Assembly: GCA_021372005.1 (NCBI GenBank)
Contig: JAJFVC010000076.1
Span: 1-33,061, forward strand
Source: Planctomycetaceae bacterium
Lineage (GTDB): Bacteria; Planctomycetota; Planctomycetia; Pirellulales; Thermoguttaceae
Reading direction: 5' to 3'
DNA length: 33,061 bases
In this document: piece after piece, positions 8,258-21,070 of the stretch
Layout: every line of letters starts with the position of its first letter
How positions within the stretch are numbered: the first letter of the stretch is position 1
Translations under genes and position numbers: made by a program
Notes under the pieces: model-generated
Told to the model about the DNA's origin: nothing
What the model saw: the letters and a program-made list of their open reading frames with translations, nothing else
The model's database searches: none

Positions 8258-9343
8258 ATGAGCATGCCGCCGGAGCCGGAGAACAAAAAAACGTCCAAGG
8301 AGAGCGAGAATTCTCTTTTGCCGCCTCGTAATCTTCGCGTTTCTCGTGGATTGTTTCCCTGGCCGTTGCTTCTGATTTTGTGCCTCTCCGCGCGGTTGTC
8401 GGCGCAAGAGGTCGTTCGATTGCCGGCGGTGGAGCCGCTCAGCCCGTCGCCGCCGGGCCAATTGGTGTCGCATCCGAACTCGTCGTCCGACATTTTACAA
8501 TCGCCGGGCGACATCGCCCTTTCCTCGTCGACGACCACGGCGATCCCGTCGGACGTGCGCAACGGCGTGTTCCAGAAGGTCCTTTTTGACGCGACGTGGT
8601 TGGCGGCCGGCAAGAGCGACGGGCTGGGGATCAACGACATGGAGCTGCAGACGATTTTTGCGATTCCGTGTCCGAAGCGCGAGTCGCCGCTGGTGATCAC
8701 GCCGGGATTCGGAACGCAATATTTGCAGAGTCCTCGCAACGTCGATCTGCCGCCGCGATTGTATACGGGCTATCTCGATTTACGGTGGATGTCGCAGGTG
8801 ACGCCCACGGTGGGCCTCGATTTGGCCATCACGCCCGGCGTGTATAGCGACTTCGAGCAGTCGAGCGACAAGGCGTTTCGCTTGACCGGCCATGCGGCGG
8901 CCGCGTGGACCTGGACAGACAAAATGAAAGTCATTCTGGGAGCGGCCTATCTCGATCGGCCCGACTGCGGCGTGCTTCCGATCGGCGGAGTGATCTGGAC
9001 GCCCAGGGCGGATCTCAAGTTCGATTTGGTGTTTCCGCACCCGCGCATCGCGCGTCGGATCGACGGCGGGCTGTCGACCGGCGACGTGACGCAAGATTGG
9101 GTCTACGTGGCCGGCGAGTTTGCGGGCGACGCCTGGGCGATTCGCCGCTCCGACGGAACGGACGACCAGGTTGTGCTGAGCGATTATCGGCTGATCGTGG
9201 GCGTCGAGCGAAAGGTGCTCGGCAGCCTAAGCGCGCGGATCGAGGCCGGCTACGTGTTTGGCCGTCGGATCCGCTACAGCAGCGACACGCCCGAGGATTG
9301 GCCGCCCGACACGGTGCTGTTGCGCGGCGGACTGACCTATTGA
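8258..9343 (+). CDS. Probable outer-membrane beta-barrel protein, second of a tandem pair
   Basis: This encodes 361 residues and starts 12 bases after its paralogue, so the two are probably one transcript. It begins with a charged stretch of about 30 residues and then a hydrophobic segment LFPWPLLLILCLSARLSAQ, which reads as a signal peptide with a long n-region; an ATG at 8264 is equally possible as the start. It lacks the Pro/Thr-rich linker of the first copy. Shared blocks include LGINDMELQTIF, LVITPGFGTQY, DLPPRLY, GVYSDF, WTPRADLKFDLVFP and RIARRI. It ends LTY, an aromatic terminus fitting barrel insertion. Its last 7 bases overlap the end of gltD on the other strand. Confidence 0.75.
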   Translation: MSMPPEPENKKTSKESENSLLPPRNLRVSRGLFPWPLLLILCLSARLSAQEVVRLPAVEPLSPSPPGQLVSHPNSSSDILQSPGDIALSSSTTTAIPSDVRNGVFQKVLFDATWLAAGKSDGLGINDMELQTIFAIPCPKRESPLVITPGFGTQYLQSPRNVDLPPRLYTGYLDLRWMSQVTPTVGLDLAITPGVYSDFEQSSDKAFRLTGHAAAAWTWTDKMKVILGAAYLDRPDCGVLPIGGVIWTPRADLKFDLVFPHPRIARRIDGGLSTGDVTQDWVYVAGEFAGDAWAIRRSDGTDDQVVLSDYRLIVGVERKVLGSLSARIEAGYVFGRRIRYSSDTPEDWPPDTVLLRGGLTY

Positions 9344-10761
9344 GCTTGCAACCACTGGTCGCACGCCGCGGCGGCTTGCCGGCCTTGATGGATCGCGTGG
9401 ACCACCAACGACGCGCCTCGCACGGTGTCGCCGGCGGCGAAAACGCCAGGCACGCTGGTCATCCACTGGTCGACCGACACGTTGCCTCGCCCGTCGAGTT
9501 GCACACCCAGCTCGGTCACCAAGCCCGTATGAACCACGTGCACGAAACCCATCGCGATGAGCACCAAATCGGCCGGCAGCGTGAAGTCCGTATCCGGCCG
9601 CTCTTGCATCTGCCAACCCTTGGGGCCCATTAGCCAGTCGACTTCGCAACCGTGCAGCTCGGTGACGTGGCCGTCTTCGCCGGTGAATGCTTTGGTCAAC
9701 ACGCTCCAGCGGCGATGACAACCCTCTTCGTGCGACGAGCTGGTCCGCATGATTTTGGGCCAGAACGGCCACGGCGTCTCGGCATTGCAGCCTTCGGGCG
9801 GTTTCGGCAAGATCTCCAACTGCGTGACCGACGCGGCCTCTTGGCGAATCGATGTGCCGACGCAATCGCTGCCGGTGTCGCCGCCGCCGATGACGACCAC
9901 ATGCTTGTCCTTGGCCGTGACGGTCTGGCGTCCGCCGGTCGAAAGATCGCCGGCCGTGCATCGGTTTTGCAGCGGTAAAAAATCCATGGCGTAATGCACG
10001 CCGGCCAGATCGACGCCCGGCACGCGGAGCTCGCGCGGCTGCCCGGCGCCCATGCACAACAGCACGGCGTTGAACCGGCGTCGCAGTTCGGCGACTGACA
10101 AACTGACGCCCACCTGCACGTTCGGCTCGAATCGGACGCCCTCGGCCACCATTTGCTTCAAACGACGGTCGAGAATGCGTTTTTCCAGTTTGAAATCCGG
10201 AATGCCGTAGCGCAACAGTCCGCCGAGACGGTCGTCTTTCTCGAACACGACGACCTCGTGTCCTTCACGGGCCAGTTGCTGCGCGGCGGCCAAGCCCGAC
10301 GGACCGGAACCGACGACGGCGACCCGGCGGCCGGTTTTCGCTTTGGGCCGCAGCGGCTCCACCCATCCGCCGGCGAACGCCCGCTCGGCGATTTGGTATT
10401 CGATCTGCTTGATGGCGACCGCTTGTTGGTTGATGGCCAGCGTGCATGCCGCCTCGCACAGCGCGGGACATACCCGGCCGGTGATTTCCGGAAAATTGTT
10501 CGTCGAATGCAAATTGTCCGACGCCTCGCGCCAACGCTGGCGATAGACCAGGTCGTTGAACTCGGGAATCCGGTTGCCCAACGGACAGCCGAGGCTGTGG
10601 CAGAACGGAATGCCGCAGTCCATGCACCGGGCGGCCTGTTGGTTAAGCGTCTGGTCGACCAGCGGTTGGTCGATCTCGTGCCAATCGTGGATGCGCTGGT
10701 CGACGGGACGATGCCCGACTTCGACGCGCGGATATTGGATAAAACCTGTTGAGGTGGCCAT
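9337..10761 (-). CDS. gltD: Glutamate synthase (NADPH) small subunit
   Basis: This encodes 474 residues, normal for GltD. It passes electrons from NADPH through FAD and iron-sulphur clusters to the large subunit, for making two glutamates from glutamine and 2-oxoglutarate in the cytoplasm. The N-terminus carries the cysteines for two 4Fe-4S clusters (C46, C49, C54, C59 in CMDCGIPFCHSLGCP; C98, C102, C106 in CPALCEAAC). The FAD-binding motif GSGPSG is at 151-156, the NADPH-binding motif GGGDTGSD at 292-299, and a second FAD contact, GVFAAGDTVRGASLVV, lies near the end. It follows gltB by 42 bases, so the two form an operon. There is no Shine-Dalgarno site. A GC-rich hairpin (10770-10787) ends 8 bases before the ATG. 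Confidence 0.97.
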   Translation of the reverse strand: MATSTGFIQYPRVEVGHRPVDQRIHDWHEIDQPLVDQTLNQQAARCMDCGIPFCHSLGCPLGNRIPEFNDLVYRQRWREASDNLHSTNNFPEITGRVCPALCEAACTLAINQQAVAIKQIEYQIAERAFAGGWVEPLRPKAKTGRRVAVVGSGPSGLAAAQQLAREGHEVVVFEKDDRLGGLLRYGIPDFKLEKRILDRRLKQMVAEGVRFEPNVQVGVSLSVAELRRRFNAVLLCMGAGQPRELRVPGVDLAGVHYAMDFLPLQNRCTAGDLSTGGRQTVTAKDKHVVVIGGGDTGSDCVGTSIRQEAASVTQLEILPKPPEGCNAETPWPFWPKIMRTSSSHEEGCHRRWSVLTKAFTGEDGHVTELHGCEVDWLMGPKGWQMQERPDTDFTLPADLVLIAMGFVHVVHTGLVTELGVQLDGRGNVSVDQWMTSVPGVFAAGDTVRGASLVVHAIHQGRQAAAACDQWLQAQ

Positions 10762-10769
10762 GGGTTGAA

Positions 10770-10787
10770 CGCCGCGGGGTCGCGGCG
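10770..10787 (-). promoter_or_regulatory. GC-rich hairpin between gltB and gltD
   Basis: CGCCGC and GCGGCG, with a 6-base loop, form a perfect 6-bp stem in the 42-base spacer, close to the gltD start. There is no T-run after it, so it is not a standard terminator. It could tune gltD translation or stabilise the gltB 3' end; this is inference. Confidence 0.35.
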
Positions 10788-10803
10788 GCTGTTGTTGGAT
10801 GGT

Positions 10804-15357
<4,554 letters not shown>

Positions 15358-15454
15358 TCGGTCCTTCCTCGTCTTAAGGGGATCGGCTGGCGAAATCGCT
15401 ATTCCAATTTACGCCACCCGAACATACAGACGTGACAATGGCTCATTATCTTAT

Positions 15455-15482
15455 ATGGTAACATTAGACTTCCTAATGTCAA
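15455..15482 (-). promoter_or_regulatory. Candidate gltB promoter
   Basis: On the minus strand a perfect TTGACA (15482-15477) is followed after 16 bases by TACCAT (15460-15455), with a TG one base before it as in extended -10 promoters. This gives a leader of about 90 bases for gltB. Confidence 0.55.
15461..15479. promoter_or_regulatory. Palindrome inside the gltB promoter, likely operator
   Basis: ACATTAG and CTAATGT, separated by 5 bases, form a perfect inverted repeat that fills the spacer between the -35 and -10 boxes and overlaps the -35. That is where repressors of sigma-70 promoters usually bind. The regulator is not known. The site is AT-rich in a GC-rich genome. Confidence 0.5.
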
Positions 15483-15516
15483 TGGGGTGATACAATTACA
15501 TTTGCTTCACCCATTG
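15480..15516 (+). promoter_or_regulatory. Extended -10 promoter for the kinase, inside a second inverted repeat
   Basis: TG-A-TACAAT at 15488-15496 fits an extended -10 promoter on the plus strand; no good -35 is seen. It is flanked by CAATGGGGTGA (15480-15490) and TCACCCATTG (15507-15516), which pair over 10 positions with one extra G. The repeat may bind a regulator or fold in the leader RNA. Confidence 0.4.
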
Positions 15517-15614
15517 TCGAACCACTTTTTCGAGGGGACGTCCGGCCGAACGGCGATTCGCCGATGGACAGCCCGCGACCATGCGAATATGATTTAATTT
15601 TTGAGGTTTTGTCC

Positions 15615-16976
15615 GTGAATATGCCAAGTCGCTCGCCGTTTGAACAATGTATTTTGGCCAGCGGGCTGCTGAACGAACAACAGCTCGATCAGGCCCGGAC
15701 CGGCGCACCATGGCCGGAAGACGATCCATCGGGACCGGGCGATCGACCGACGGATGGACAGTTGGCCGGTCATTTGGTGGAGGCCGGACTGCTGAATGTC
15801 TGGCAGGCCAAACAACTGCTCGCCGGACGAACGAAGTTCAATCTGGGGCCGTACCAGATCATCGATTCCATTGGGCAAGGTGGCATGGGGCAAGTTTTTA
15901 AGGCGAAACACGAAAAGATCGGCCGCATCGTGGCCGTGAAGGTGTTGCCTTATGACAAGTCTACGCCCGAGGCGGTAGCCGGCTTCACCCACGAGATCCG
16001 CGCCTTGGCCCGACTCGATCACCCACGATTGGTCGCCGCCTTGGACGCCGGTCAAGACGGAAGCGTGTACTATCTGGTGACGGAATACGTGTCCGGCATG
16101 GATTTGCGAAAACTGGTCCGGGTCGGCGGGCCGCTGGGAATGCCGACCGCCGCGGCGATCATTTGCCAAGTGGCCGAAGGCTTGGAATACGCCCACGCGC
16201 AAGGGCTGGTTCATCGCGACATCAAGCCGGGCAACGTGTTGGTCTCGCCGCACTGGGAAGTGAAGATCTCGGACCTCGGACTGGCCGGTTCCTTGAACGC
16301 TTCTCACAAAAACGATCCACGTTACGGGAAGATCGTAGGCACGGCCGATTATCTTTCGCCCGACCAAGTGCGCGATCCCTGGAATCCGACGCCGGCCTGG
16401 GACATCTATTCGCTTGGCTGCACGCTCTATTACGCGGTGACGGGCAAGGTGCCTTTTCCCGGCGGCACGACGAACGATAAAGCCCGGGCTCATTGCGATC
16501 TGCGTCCGTTGGACCCGCGGCGACTCAATCCGAACCTCAGTTCGGAGTTTGTTGACATGATGGCCGACATGATGGCCAAGGAACCGTCACAACGGATCGC
16601 GTCGGCTCGGGACGTAATTACACGATTAACGCCGTTTTTGCCCGATCCGAACGATTTGGCCACCTCGGCCTTCGCGACGCTGACGCCGACTCGTCCGACA
16701 AAGTTCGCCACCACGGGGGCGGCCCCTGCGACCAACTCGGGCGAGACGATGGGACCGGACTTTTTCGGATTTCCGCTGTCGGCGCTCGACGACGACAGTT
16801 CCGCCAGCGAAGTGCTCGACCCTTCCCAAGAGAGCGACGGACGACGATCCCCGACGTCGCCGCGCGACGACTTGCTGGCGGTGCTCGGACCACTGACCGT
16901 CTTTGTACTCGCACCGTTGTTGTTGCTCGGTGCGGTATGGCTGCTCTGGTGGATCGCCCGAACGTTTTGGTTTTAA
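15615..16976 (+). CDS. Membrane-anchored serine/threonine protein kinase
   Basis: This encodes 453 residues from the GTG at 15615, chosen because GAGG lies 8 bases upstream; ATG 15621 and ATG 15564 are alternatives. The first 75 residues hold two helical repeats (ILASGLLNEQQLDQA, LVEAGLLNVWQAKQLL) typical of planctomycete kinases. The Hanks-type kinase domain spans about 80-340: glycine loop GQGGMG at 87-92, ATP-site lysine K109 in VAVKV, helix-C E127, catalytic loop HRDIKPGN (D202, K204, N207), DLG in place of DFG at 220-222, and GTADYLSPDQ as the activation-segment end. All catalytic residues are present and it is an RD kinase. A disordered linker leads to a membrane helix in the last 30 residues, so there is no outer sensor domain. 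Substrates are unknown. Confidence 0.93.
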   Translation: MNMPSRSPFEQCILASGLLNEQQLDQARTGAPWPEDDPSGPGDRPTDGQLAGHLVEAGLLNVWQAKQLLAGRTKFNLGPYQIIDSIGQGGMGQVFKAKHEKIGRIVAVKVLPYDKSTPEAVAGFTHEIRALARLDHPRLVAALDAGQDGSVYYLVTEYVSGMDLRKLVRVGGPLGMPTAAAIICQVAEGLEYAHAQGLVHRDIKPGNVLVSPHWEVKISDLGLAGSLNASHKNDPRYGKIVGTADYLSPDQVRDPWNPTPAWDIYSLGCTLYYAVTGKVPFPGGTTNDKARAHCDLRPLDPRRLNPNLSSEFVDMMADMMAKEPSQRIASARDVITRLTPFLPDPNDLATSAFATLTPTRPTKFATTGAAPATNSGETMGPDFFGFPLSALDDDSSASEVLDPSQESDGRRSPTSPRDDLLAVLGPLTVFVLAPLLLLGAVWLLWWIARTFWF

Positions 16977-16985
16977 ACCAAAACG
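16963..16985. terminator. Perfect inverted repeat between convergent genes, possible two-way terminator
   Basis: CGTTTTGGTTT and AAACCAAAACG form 11-bp arms around one base and include the kinase stop codon. The DUF1598-like gene converges from the other side and ends at 17014. The run after the stem is CAAAAAAG, not a T-run, so standard intrinsic termination in the plus direction is doubtful. Rho-dependent or bidirectional ending is possible. Confidence 0.4.
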
Positions 16986-17013
16986 CAAAAAAGAGCTTCA
17001 GGGAAGTCGCAGC

Positions 17014-18369
17014 TCAGTTCCAATACCAAGAGTCGCCCTGGCCGGCCGCGGCTTTCGCACGCTCGGGAGCGATCTCGTCGCTGACTCGCACCTGATCGGC
17101 GATCTGCCAAGAGTTGATCGCGACGCCGCCCGAGGCGCTGAGCACCCAACCGCGGCCTCGCTTCAACGCGCTGGCTTTGCTTTCAACCTGCTTCGGAGCG
17201 TTGAACGTCTCCGTCTTGACGTCCGACGACTTCAGAAGCGCGGACATCTGGCCGCCGGCTTTGGCGGGCAACTGTTCCTTGACCACCAATGCGCCGACGA
17301 CGGCCAACTCCATGCAGTTTTGTAGTTGGCCAAAGATCGGATCGACCAGGGCCAGTTCGGCATAGCGATCGGTCATCATCGCGGTCCAACGCTGGGCGGC
17401 AGGACTGGCCTTGCCGGTGTGCTGCACGCTGCCGCTTTGGGCAATAAAGTCTTCTTCGGTCAGGGCTTTGACGCTGGCGCCTCGCAACTCGAACGCCAGA
17501 CCGTCGGCGTCGCGCAGCAACGCGTCGTAGCGAGGTTCGAGCCAGAACCGCGGCGAAACCATCTTCTTGGCCGGCTTGACCATTTGCAGATAGCTCGGCA
17601 AACTACGAATCGGCGAAGGATCGAAATTCATGGCGATCCGCTTCATGCGATAGTCGGCGGCCACCAAAACGCGGGCGAAATGGCTCGTGTCGGGCACGCC
17701 GCGAACGCTGATCTGCTGCAATCCCAAGGCGTTCTCGATGCCGCGCGCCATGGCCGCAGGATCACCGGCGCTGGCCAGCGCCGGCAGTTCTTGGTTCAAC
17801 CGGGCCAGACCTTCGGTGGTTGGGTCGATCGAACAAGCGATGCCGCCGTTGGCTGCGGCCTGTGCGGTTCGCAGCGCCGTGACCAGGTCGTCGAGCAACA
17901 AAACCGGCCGCCCGGTGGTCGCGCCGACCACATAGCCCTTGGCGTCCACTTTCCAACCTTCGCCCGGACCGACCAGCACGATGTCTTTCTTTTCGGGATA
18001 CACAAACACATAGCGGACGCCTTGCAGACCGGCCAAATACTTGACCGCGTCGGGAATCGGCTTGTCGTTCTTGACGCAGTCTTGCAGCGTCGTTTCCAAC
18101 TGCCGAAGCGAAACCTTGCGCATGCCGACCATCGTTTTCAGATCGGCCGGAATTTTTTCGAGCGTTTGGCTGCGCATCGCCGCCAGCGCCCCCAACGCAT
18201 CCTGTTGCGCGTTGCTCACCAATCCGCTCGCGTCGATCGACACACCGCCGACCGCACTGGTGGTCACCACGGTTTGGCCGTATCCAAGGCCGCCCAGGGA
18301 CAACCAGACGAGCAACGACGGAATCGTCGAAATCAGGATCCGCGAAAACAAACAAGAGACAGTACGCAT
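17014..18369 (-). CDS. Secreted protein resembling planctomycete DUF1598
   Basis: This encodes 451 residues. A signal peptide covers about residues 1-31 (LVWLSLGGLGYGQ at its end), so the protein is exported. The mature N-terminus VVTTSAVGGVSIDASGLV and the central blocks GVRYVFVYPEKKDIVLVGPGE and GRPVLLLDDLVTAL look like the DUF1598 family I know from Rhodopirellula-type genomes; function is not established. A later block, WLEPRYDALLRDADGLAFELRG, resembles the same family. A further region (SVQHTGKASPAAQRWT) has no assignment. The N-terminal Met is the only sensible start; AAGGA lies 11 bases upstream. No cofactor or catalytic motif is visible. Confidence 0.8.
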   Translation of the reverse strand: MRTVSCLFSRILISTIPSLLVWLSLGGLGYGQTVVTTSAVGGVSIDASGLVSNAQQDALGALAAMRSQTLEKIPADLKTMVGMRKVSLRQLETTLQDCVKNDKPIPDAVKYLAGLQGVRYVFVYPEKKDIVLVGPGEGWKVDAKGYVVGATTGRPVLLLDDLVTALRTAQAAANGGIACSIDPTTEGLARLNQELPALASAGDPAAMARGIENALGLQQISVRGVPDTSHFARVLVAADYRMKRIAMNFDPSPIRSLPSYLQMVKPAKKMVSPRFWLEPRYDALLRDADGLAFELRGASVKALTEEDFIAQSGSVQHTGKASPAAQRWTAMMTDRYAELALVDPIFGQLQNCMELAVVGALVVKEQLPAKAGGQMSALLKSSDVKTETFNAPKQVESKASALKRGRGWVLSASGGVAINSWQIADQVRVSDEIAPERAKAAAGQGDSWYWN

Positions 18370-18503
18370 GGGGGTGGCTTTCCTTGCGGTTATGGCCCCA
18401 GTGGCTCGGCCGTCTTAGAGAAATTGTTAAACTACACCGGGCTCCCACTATGGGATACCTAACTAGACTAATCTGCCGGGGCGTAAATTGCAAGGAAATC
18501 AGC
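18370..18503. other. Divergent intergenic region upstream of the DUF1598-like gene, no gene
   Basis: I see no gene. The minus strand has TTGCAA followed after 17 bases by TAGTCT (only three consensus matches), so the promoter of the secreted gene is unclear. A short palindrome TCCCA-CTA-TGGGA lies at 18443-18455. No sigma-54 (-24/-12) site is recognised. Confidence 0.3.
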
Positions 18504-18532
18504 TTGAAAACCACCCACCAGAGTTATAAAAT
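18504..18532 (+). promoter_or_regulatory. Candidate sigma-70 promoter for the FHA sigma-54 activator
   Basis: TTGAAA and TAAAAT are separated by 17 bases, each matching five of six consensus bases. The transcript would start near 18539, after the ATG at 18533, so that ATG cannot be used from this promoter. This supports a start further in. Confidence 0.5.
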
Positions 18533-18709
18533 GTGTTTTTGTGCAAGTCCGACACTTGCAGAACCGCTGGCCGCTGCGTTAAGTTGGAATTGTACGATTT
18601 TGCAACACTCAATGTCACGGGAAAAGGCGGCCGCCGCTTCCCGAGGACGTGGAGTAATTGGAGGGGGGACGTTCGGCCACCTTTCCGACCCGCAATGGGG
18701 AGACGGTTC

Positions 18710-20746
18710 GTGTCGCAGCTGGCATACTTGGTGATTCGTGAAGGCTCGAAGTGGAGCGACGTGTTTCGGTTGGTGCCAGGCCAATCGGTGACGGTCGGTC
18801 GTTCACCGACCTGTCAGATCGTCATCAAGGACGAGCGATGCAGCCGCAATCATTTCGAGGTGTTCTTGTCGAGCGGCCAGTGGACGCTCCGCGACCTGGA
18901 AAGCCGCAACGGAACGATGGTTGGCAACGAGATGGTTCACGGCGACTGGCCACTGAAGCCAGGCGATGTGATTCGCATCGGGCACACGCAGTTGGTATTC
19001 GTCTATAAGCTGTCCGAGGCGTTCAACAACTCTGGCGACGGCTCGGCGTCGCGTCGCGCTGCGTCGACCACAGAGCGGGAGTCGATCGACGAAGACGATG
19101 CAAACGTGCTGAGCGGAGGCGAGCCGACGACCATTACGCACCGCCGGGGGCATACCAAATTTTTAGCGCCAGACAAAGAAGGAGCGGAGGCCGAGAGCGG
19201 CATCTCCGAAATGGGGCGCGCGGCGGCCAGGCTCTGCCGGTTGGCTTTCGAGTTGGCCAAGGCGTCCGATCTGGTGGCGATGGCCGACTTGGCGTTGGCG
19301 GGACTTGCCGAAGGCACGCAAATCGACGCGGGCGGATTGTTGTTGCTGCCGGCCAATTTTCAGGGCGAACCGAACGGCAAGAGTCTCGAATTGATCGCCT
19401 CGCGCACCAGTTCCGCGCACCGCTACGTTCGCGTGTCCGACTTTTTGGCGTCCACCGTGATGCGCGAGGGCGAGGCGGTGCTGGCCCGCAATGTAATGGG
19501 CGACAGCACGCTGGGCGCCCGCGACAGCCGCGGTGAAATTCTGGCCACCGGCGTGATTTGCGCCCCGATCCGTCGCGGCAATCAAGTGATCGGTGTGTTG
19601 CATCTTTACTCGACCGACGGCTCGACCTCGCCCAGCCCCGATGACCTGGAGTTCACGCTGGCCGTGGCCGACACCGTGGCCGTTGCGGTTGAAAACTTGC
19701 GGCGGCGTCAAGAGTTGGCCGACAATCTGCGGCGCGTTCGCACCGAAAATGTCGAGTTGCGCGAGCGGCTCGGGATTCGCAGTGATATCGTCGGCCGCAG
19801 CGAGGCGATCCATCGCGTGACCGAAGAAATCGCCAGGGCGGCGGCCACCAACGCCACCGTATTGATTCGCGGCGAGAGCGGCGTCGGCAAGGAGTTGGTC
19901 GCTCGGGCCGTTCATTACAACAGCCCTCGGCGAGACAACGTGTTCGTGTGTTTGAATTGCGCCGCGTTGTCGGCCGAGCTGCTGGCCAGCGAATTGTTCG
20001 GCCACGAACGCGGCGCATTCACCGGCGCGACCGAGCGAAAGATCGGCAAATTCGAAGCCGCCCACAAGGGCACGCTCATGCTCGATGAAATCGGCGAGAT
20101 GAGCCAGGGCATTCAGGCCAAGTTTTTGCGCGTGCTCGAAGGCCATCCGTTCGAGCGCGTCGGCGGCAGCAAGCCCGTGAAGGTCGACGTTCGGGTGATC
20201 GCCGCCACGAATCGGGACTTGGAGCGCGATGTGGCCGAGGGGCGTTTTCGACGCGATCTGTTCTTCCGGCTTCGGGTGCTCGAGATCGTCGTGCCGGCTT
20301 TGCGAAAACGCCAAGAAGACATCCCGCTGCTGGCCGATTTCTTTTTGGACAAATTCAACGCCGAGACCGGACGAAAGATCAAGGGGTTTACACCGGCGGC
20401 GAAAGAACAACTTTTGAAATACCTCTGGCCGGGCAACGTTCGAGAATTGAAAAACGTCGTCGAGCGGGCCGTGGTGCTTTGCCGGGATCAGGAAATCGAC
20501 GTCGGCGATTTGTTGCTGACCAAGCTGGCCACGGCCGGCGACACCGAAATGTCCGCACCGGCGGCGGCGGGCAAGTTCGCGCCGATCTCGCTGGAAGACA
20601 TGGAGCGGCGTCATATCTTCGATACGCTCAACCACACCGGTTGGAACAAAAGCAAGACCGCCGCGATCTTGGGCATCGAACGCTCCACGCTCGATCGAAA
20701 GATTCACCGCTACGGACTGGACGAAAACCAGCCGTCCTCGGCGTAG
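18710..20746 (+). CDS. Sigma-54-dependent transcriptional activator with FHA and GAF domains
   Basis: This encodes 678 residues from the GTG at 18710, chosen because GGGGAG lies 7 bases upstream and the FHA domain begins just after it; an ATG at 18695 is an alternative. The FHA domain (about 10-100) shows [23 protein letters not shown] and SRNGTMVG, the phosphothreonine-reading signature. A GAF-like sensor domain follows at about 165-320. The AAA+ domain has GESGVGKE at 388-395, GAFTGA at 435-440 (the loop that contacts sigma-54), MLDEIGE as Walker B, and R-rich sensor regions. A Fis-type helix-turn-helix ([18 protein letters not shown]) fills the last 50 residues. It activates RpoN-dependent promoters; its target genes are unknown. 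The FHA head implies control by a Ser/Thr kinase. Confidence 0.95.
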   Translation: MSQLAYLVIREGSKWSDVFRLVPGQSVTVGRSPTCQIVIKDERCSRNHFEVFLSSGQWTLRDLESRNGTMVGNEMVHGDWPLKPGDVIRIGHTQLVFVYKLSEAFNNSGDGSASRRAASTTERESIDEDDANVLSGGEPTTITHRRGHTKFLAPDKEGAEAESGISEMGRAAARLCRLAFELAKASDLVAMADLALAGLAEGTQIDAGGLLLLPANFQGEPNGKSLELIASRTSSAHRYVRVSDFLASTVMREGEAVLARNVMGDSTLGARDSRGEILATGVICAPIRRGNQVIGVLHLYSTDGSTSPSPDDLEFTLAVADTVAVAVENLRRRQELADNLRRVRTENVELRERLGIRSDIVGRSEAIHRVTEEIARAAATNATVLIRGESGVGKELVARAVHYNSPRRDNVFVCLNCAALSAELLASELFGHERGAFTGATERKIGKFEAAHKGTLMLDEIGEMSQGIQAKFLRVLEGHPFERVGGSKPVKVDVRVIAATNRDLERDVAEGRFRRDLFFRLRVLEIVVPALRKRQEDIPLLADFFLDKFNAETGRKIKGFTPAAKEQLLKYLWPGNVRELKNVVERAVVLCRDQEIDVGDLLLTKLATAGDTEMSAPAAAGKFAPISLEDMERRHIFDTLNHTGWNKSKTAAILGIERSTLDRKIHRYGLDENQPSSA

Positions 20747-20825
20747 TTTTTGCCATTGCGTTCTTAAAAAACTCGCGACACGATCGCCGCGAAGGGACGA
20801 AACAGATCCCATCGGATTGGACCCG

Positions 20826-21023
20826 TTAACGTTGCAGCGGCTTGCGACGACGTCGGGTCCAACTTTCCGGAAGGTCGCCTGGATAAACGTATTTCTCCGG
20901 CAGCAGATACTCCAGCTCGACCAGGCGTTGGTCCACCACGGTGACTTCGCGATAGAGATCGGACAGTCGATCGCGCAGTTGCACATACTCGCCGATCAAA
21001 TCGGCTTTTTCAGATTTTGCCAT
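20826..21023 (-). CDS. Small helical protein of unknown function behind a structured leader
   Basis: This encodes 65 residues from the ATG at 21023 (MAKSEKADLIGEYVQLRDRL...). Residues about 5-45 form amphipathic helix with heptads (LIGEYVQLRDRLSDLYREV, VDQRLVELEYLL), followed by a basic tail WTRRRRKPLQR. I do not recognise a family. The frame is open for 46 more codons upstream, but those cover an RNA fold and a terminator, and the resulting peptide is not protein-like. A weak AGGG site lies 7 bases before the ATG. The start is only 14 bases after the T-run of an intrinsic terminator, so expression must depend on read-through. Confidence 0.6.
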   Translation of the reverse strand: MAKSEKADLIGEYVQLRDRLSDLYREVTVVDQRLVELEYLLPEKYVYPGDLPESWTRRRRKPLQR

Positions 21024-21037
21024 ACTTCTGCCCTGAC

Positions 21038-21070
21038 AAAAAAAGGGAACGCCGAACCGCAGCCGTTCCC
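21038..21070 (-). terminator. Intrinsic terminator in the leader of the 65-residue gene
   Basis: On the minus strand GGGAACG and CGTTCCC form a 7-bp stem around 12 bases, followed directly by seven T. An inner CTG/CGG pairing can lengthen the stem. This is a standard Rho-independent terminator, but it ends just before a start codon, as in attenuators. Confidence 0.75.

Noticed and set aside
7154-8473. 439-codon minus-strand frame opposite the first barrel gene
   Set aside because: It has no signal or domain, whereas the plus strand has a signal peptide and blocks shared with its paralogue.
18533-18709. Longer N-terminus of the FHA sigma-54 activator from ATG 18533
   Set aside because: The promoter candidate at 18504-18532 would start transcription after this ATG, the extra residues are not domain-like, and GTG 18710 has a good ribosome site.
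19163-20986. 607-codon minus-strand frame opposite the sigma-54 activator
   Set aside because: It is an Arg/Gln/His-rich shadow of a gene with diagnostic AAA+ motifs.
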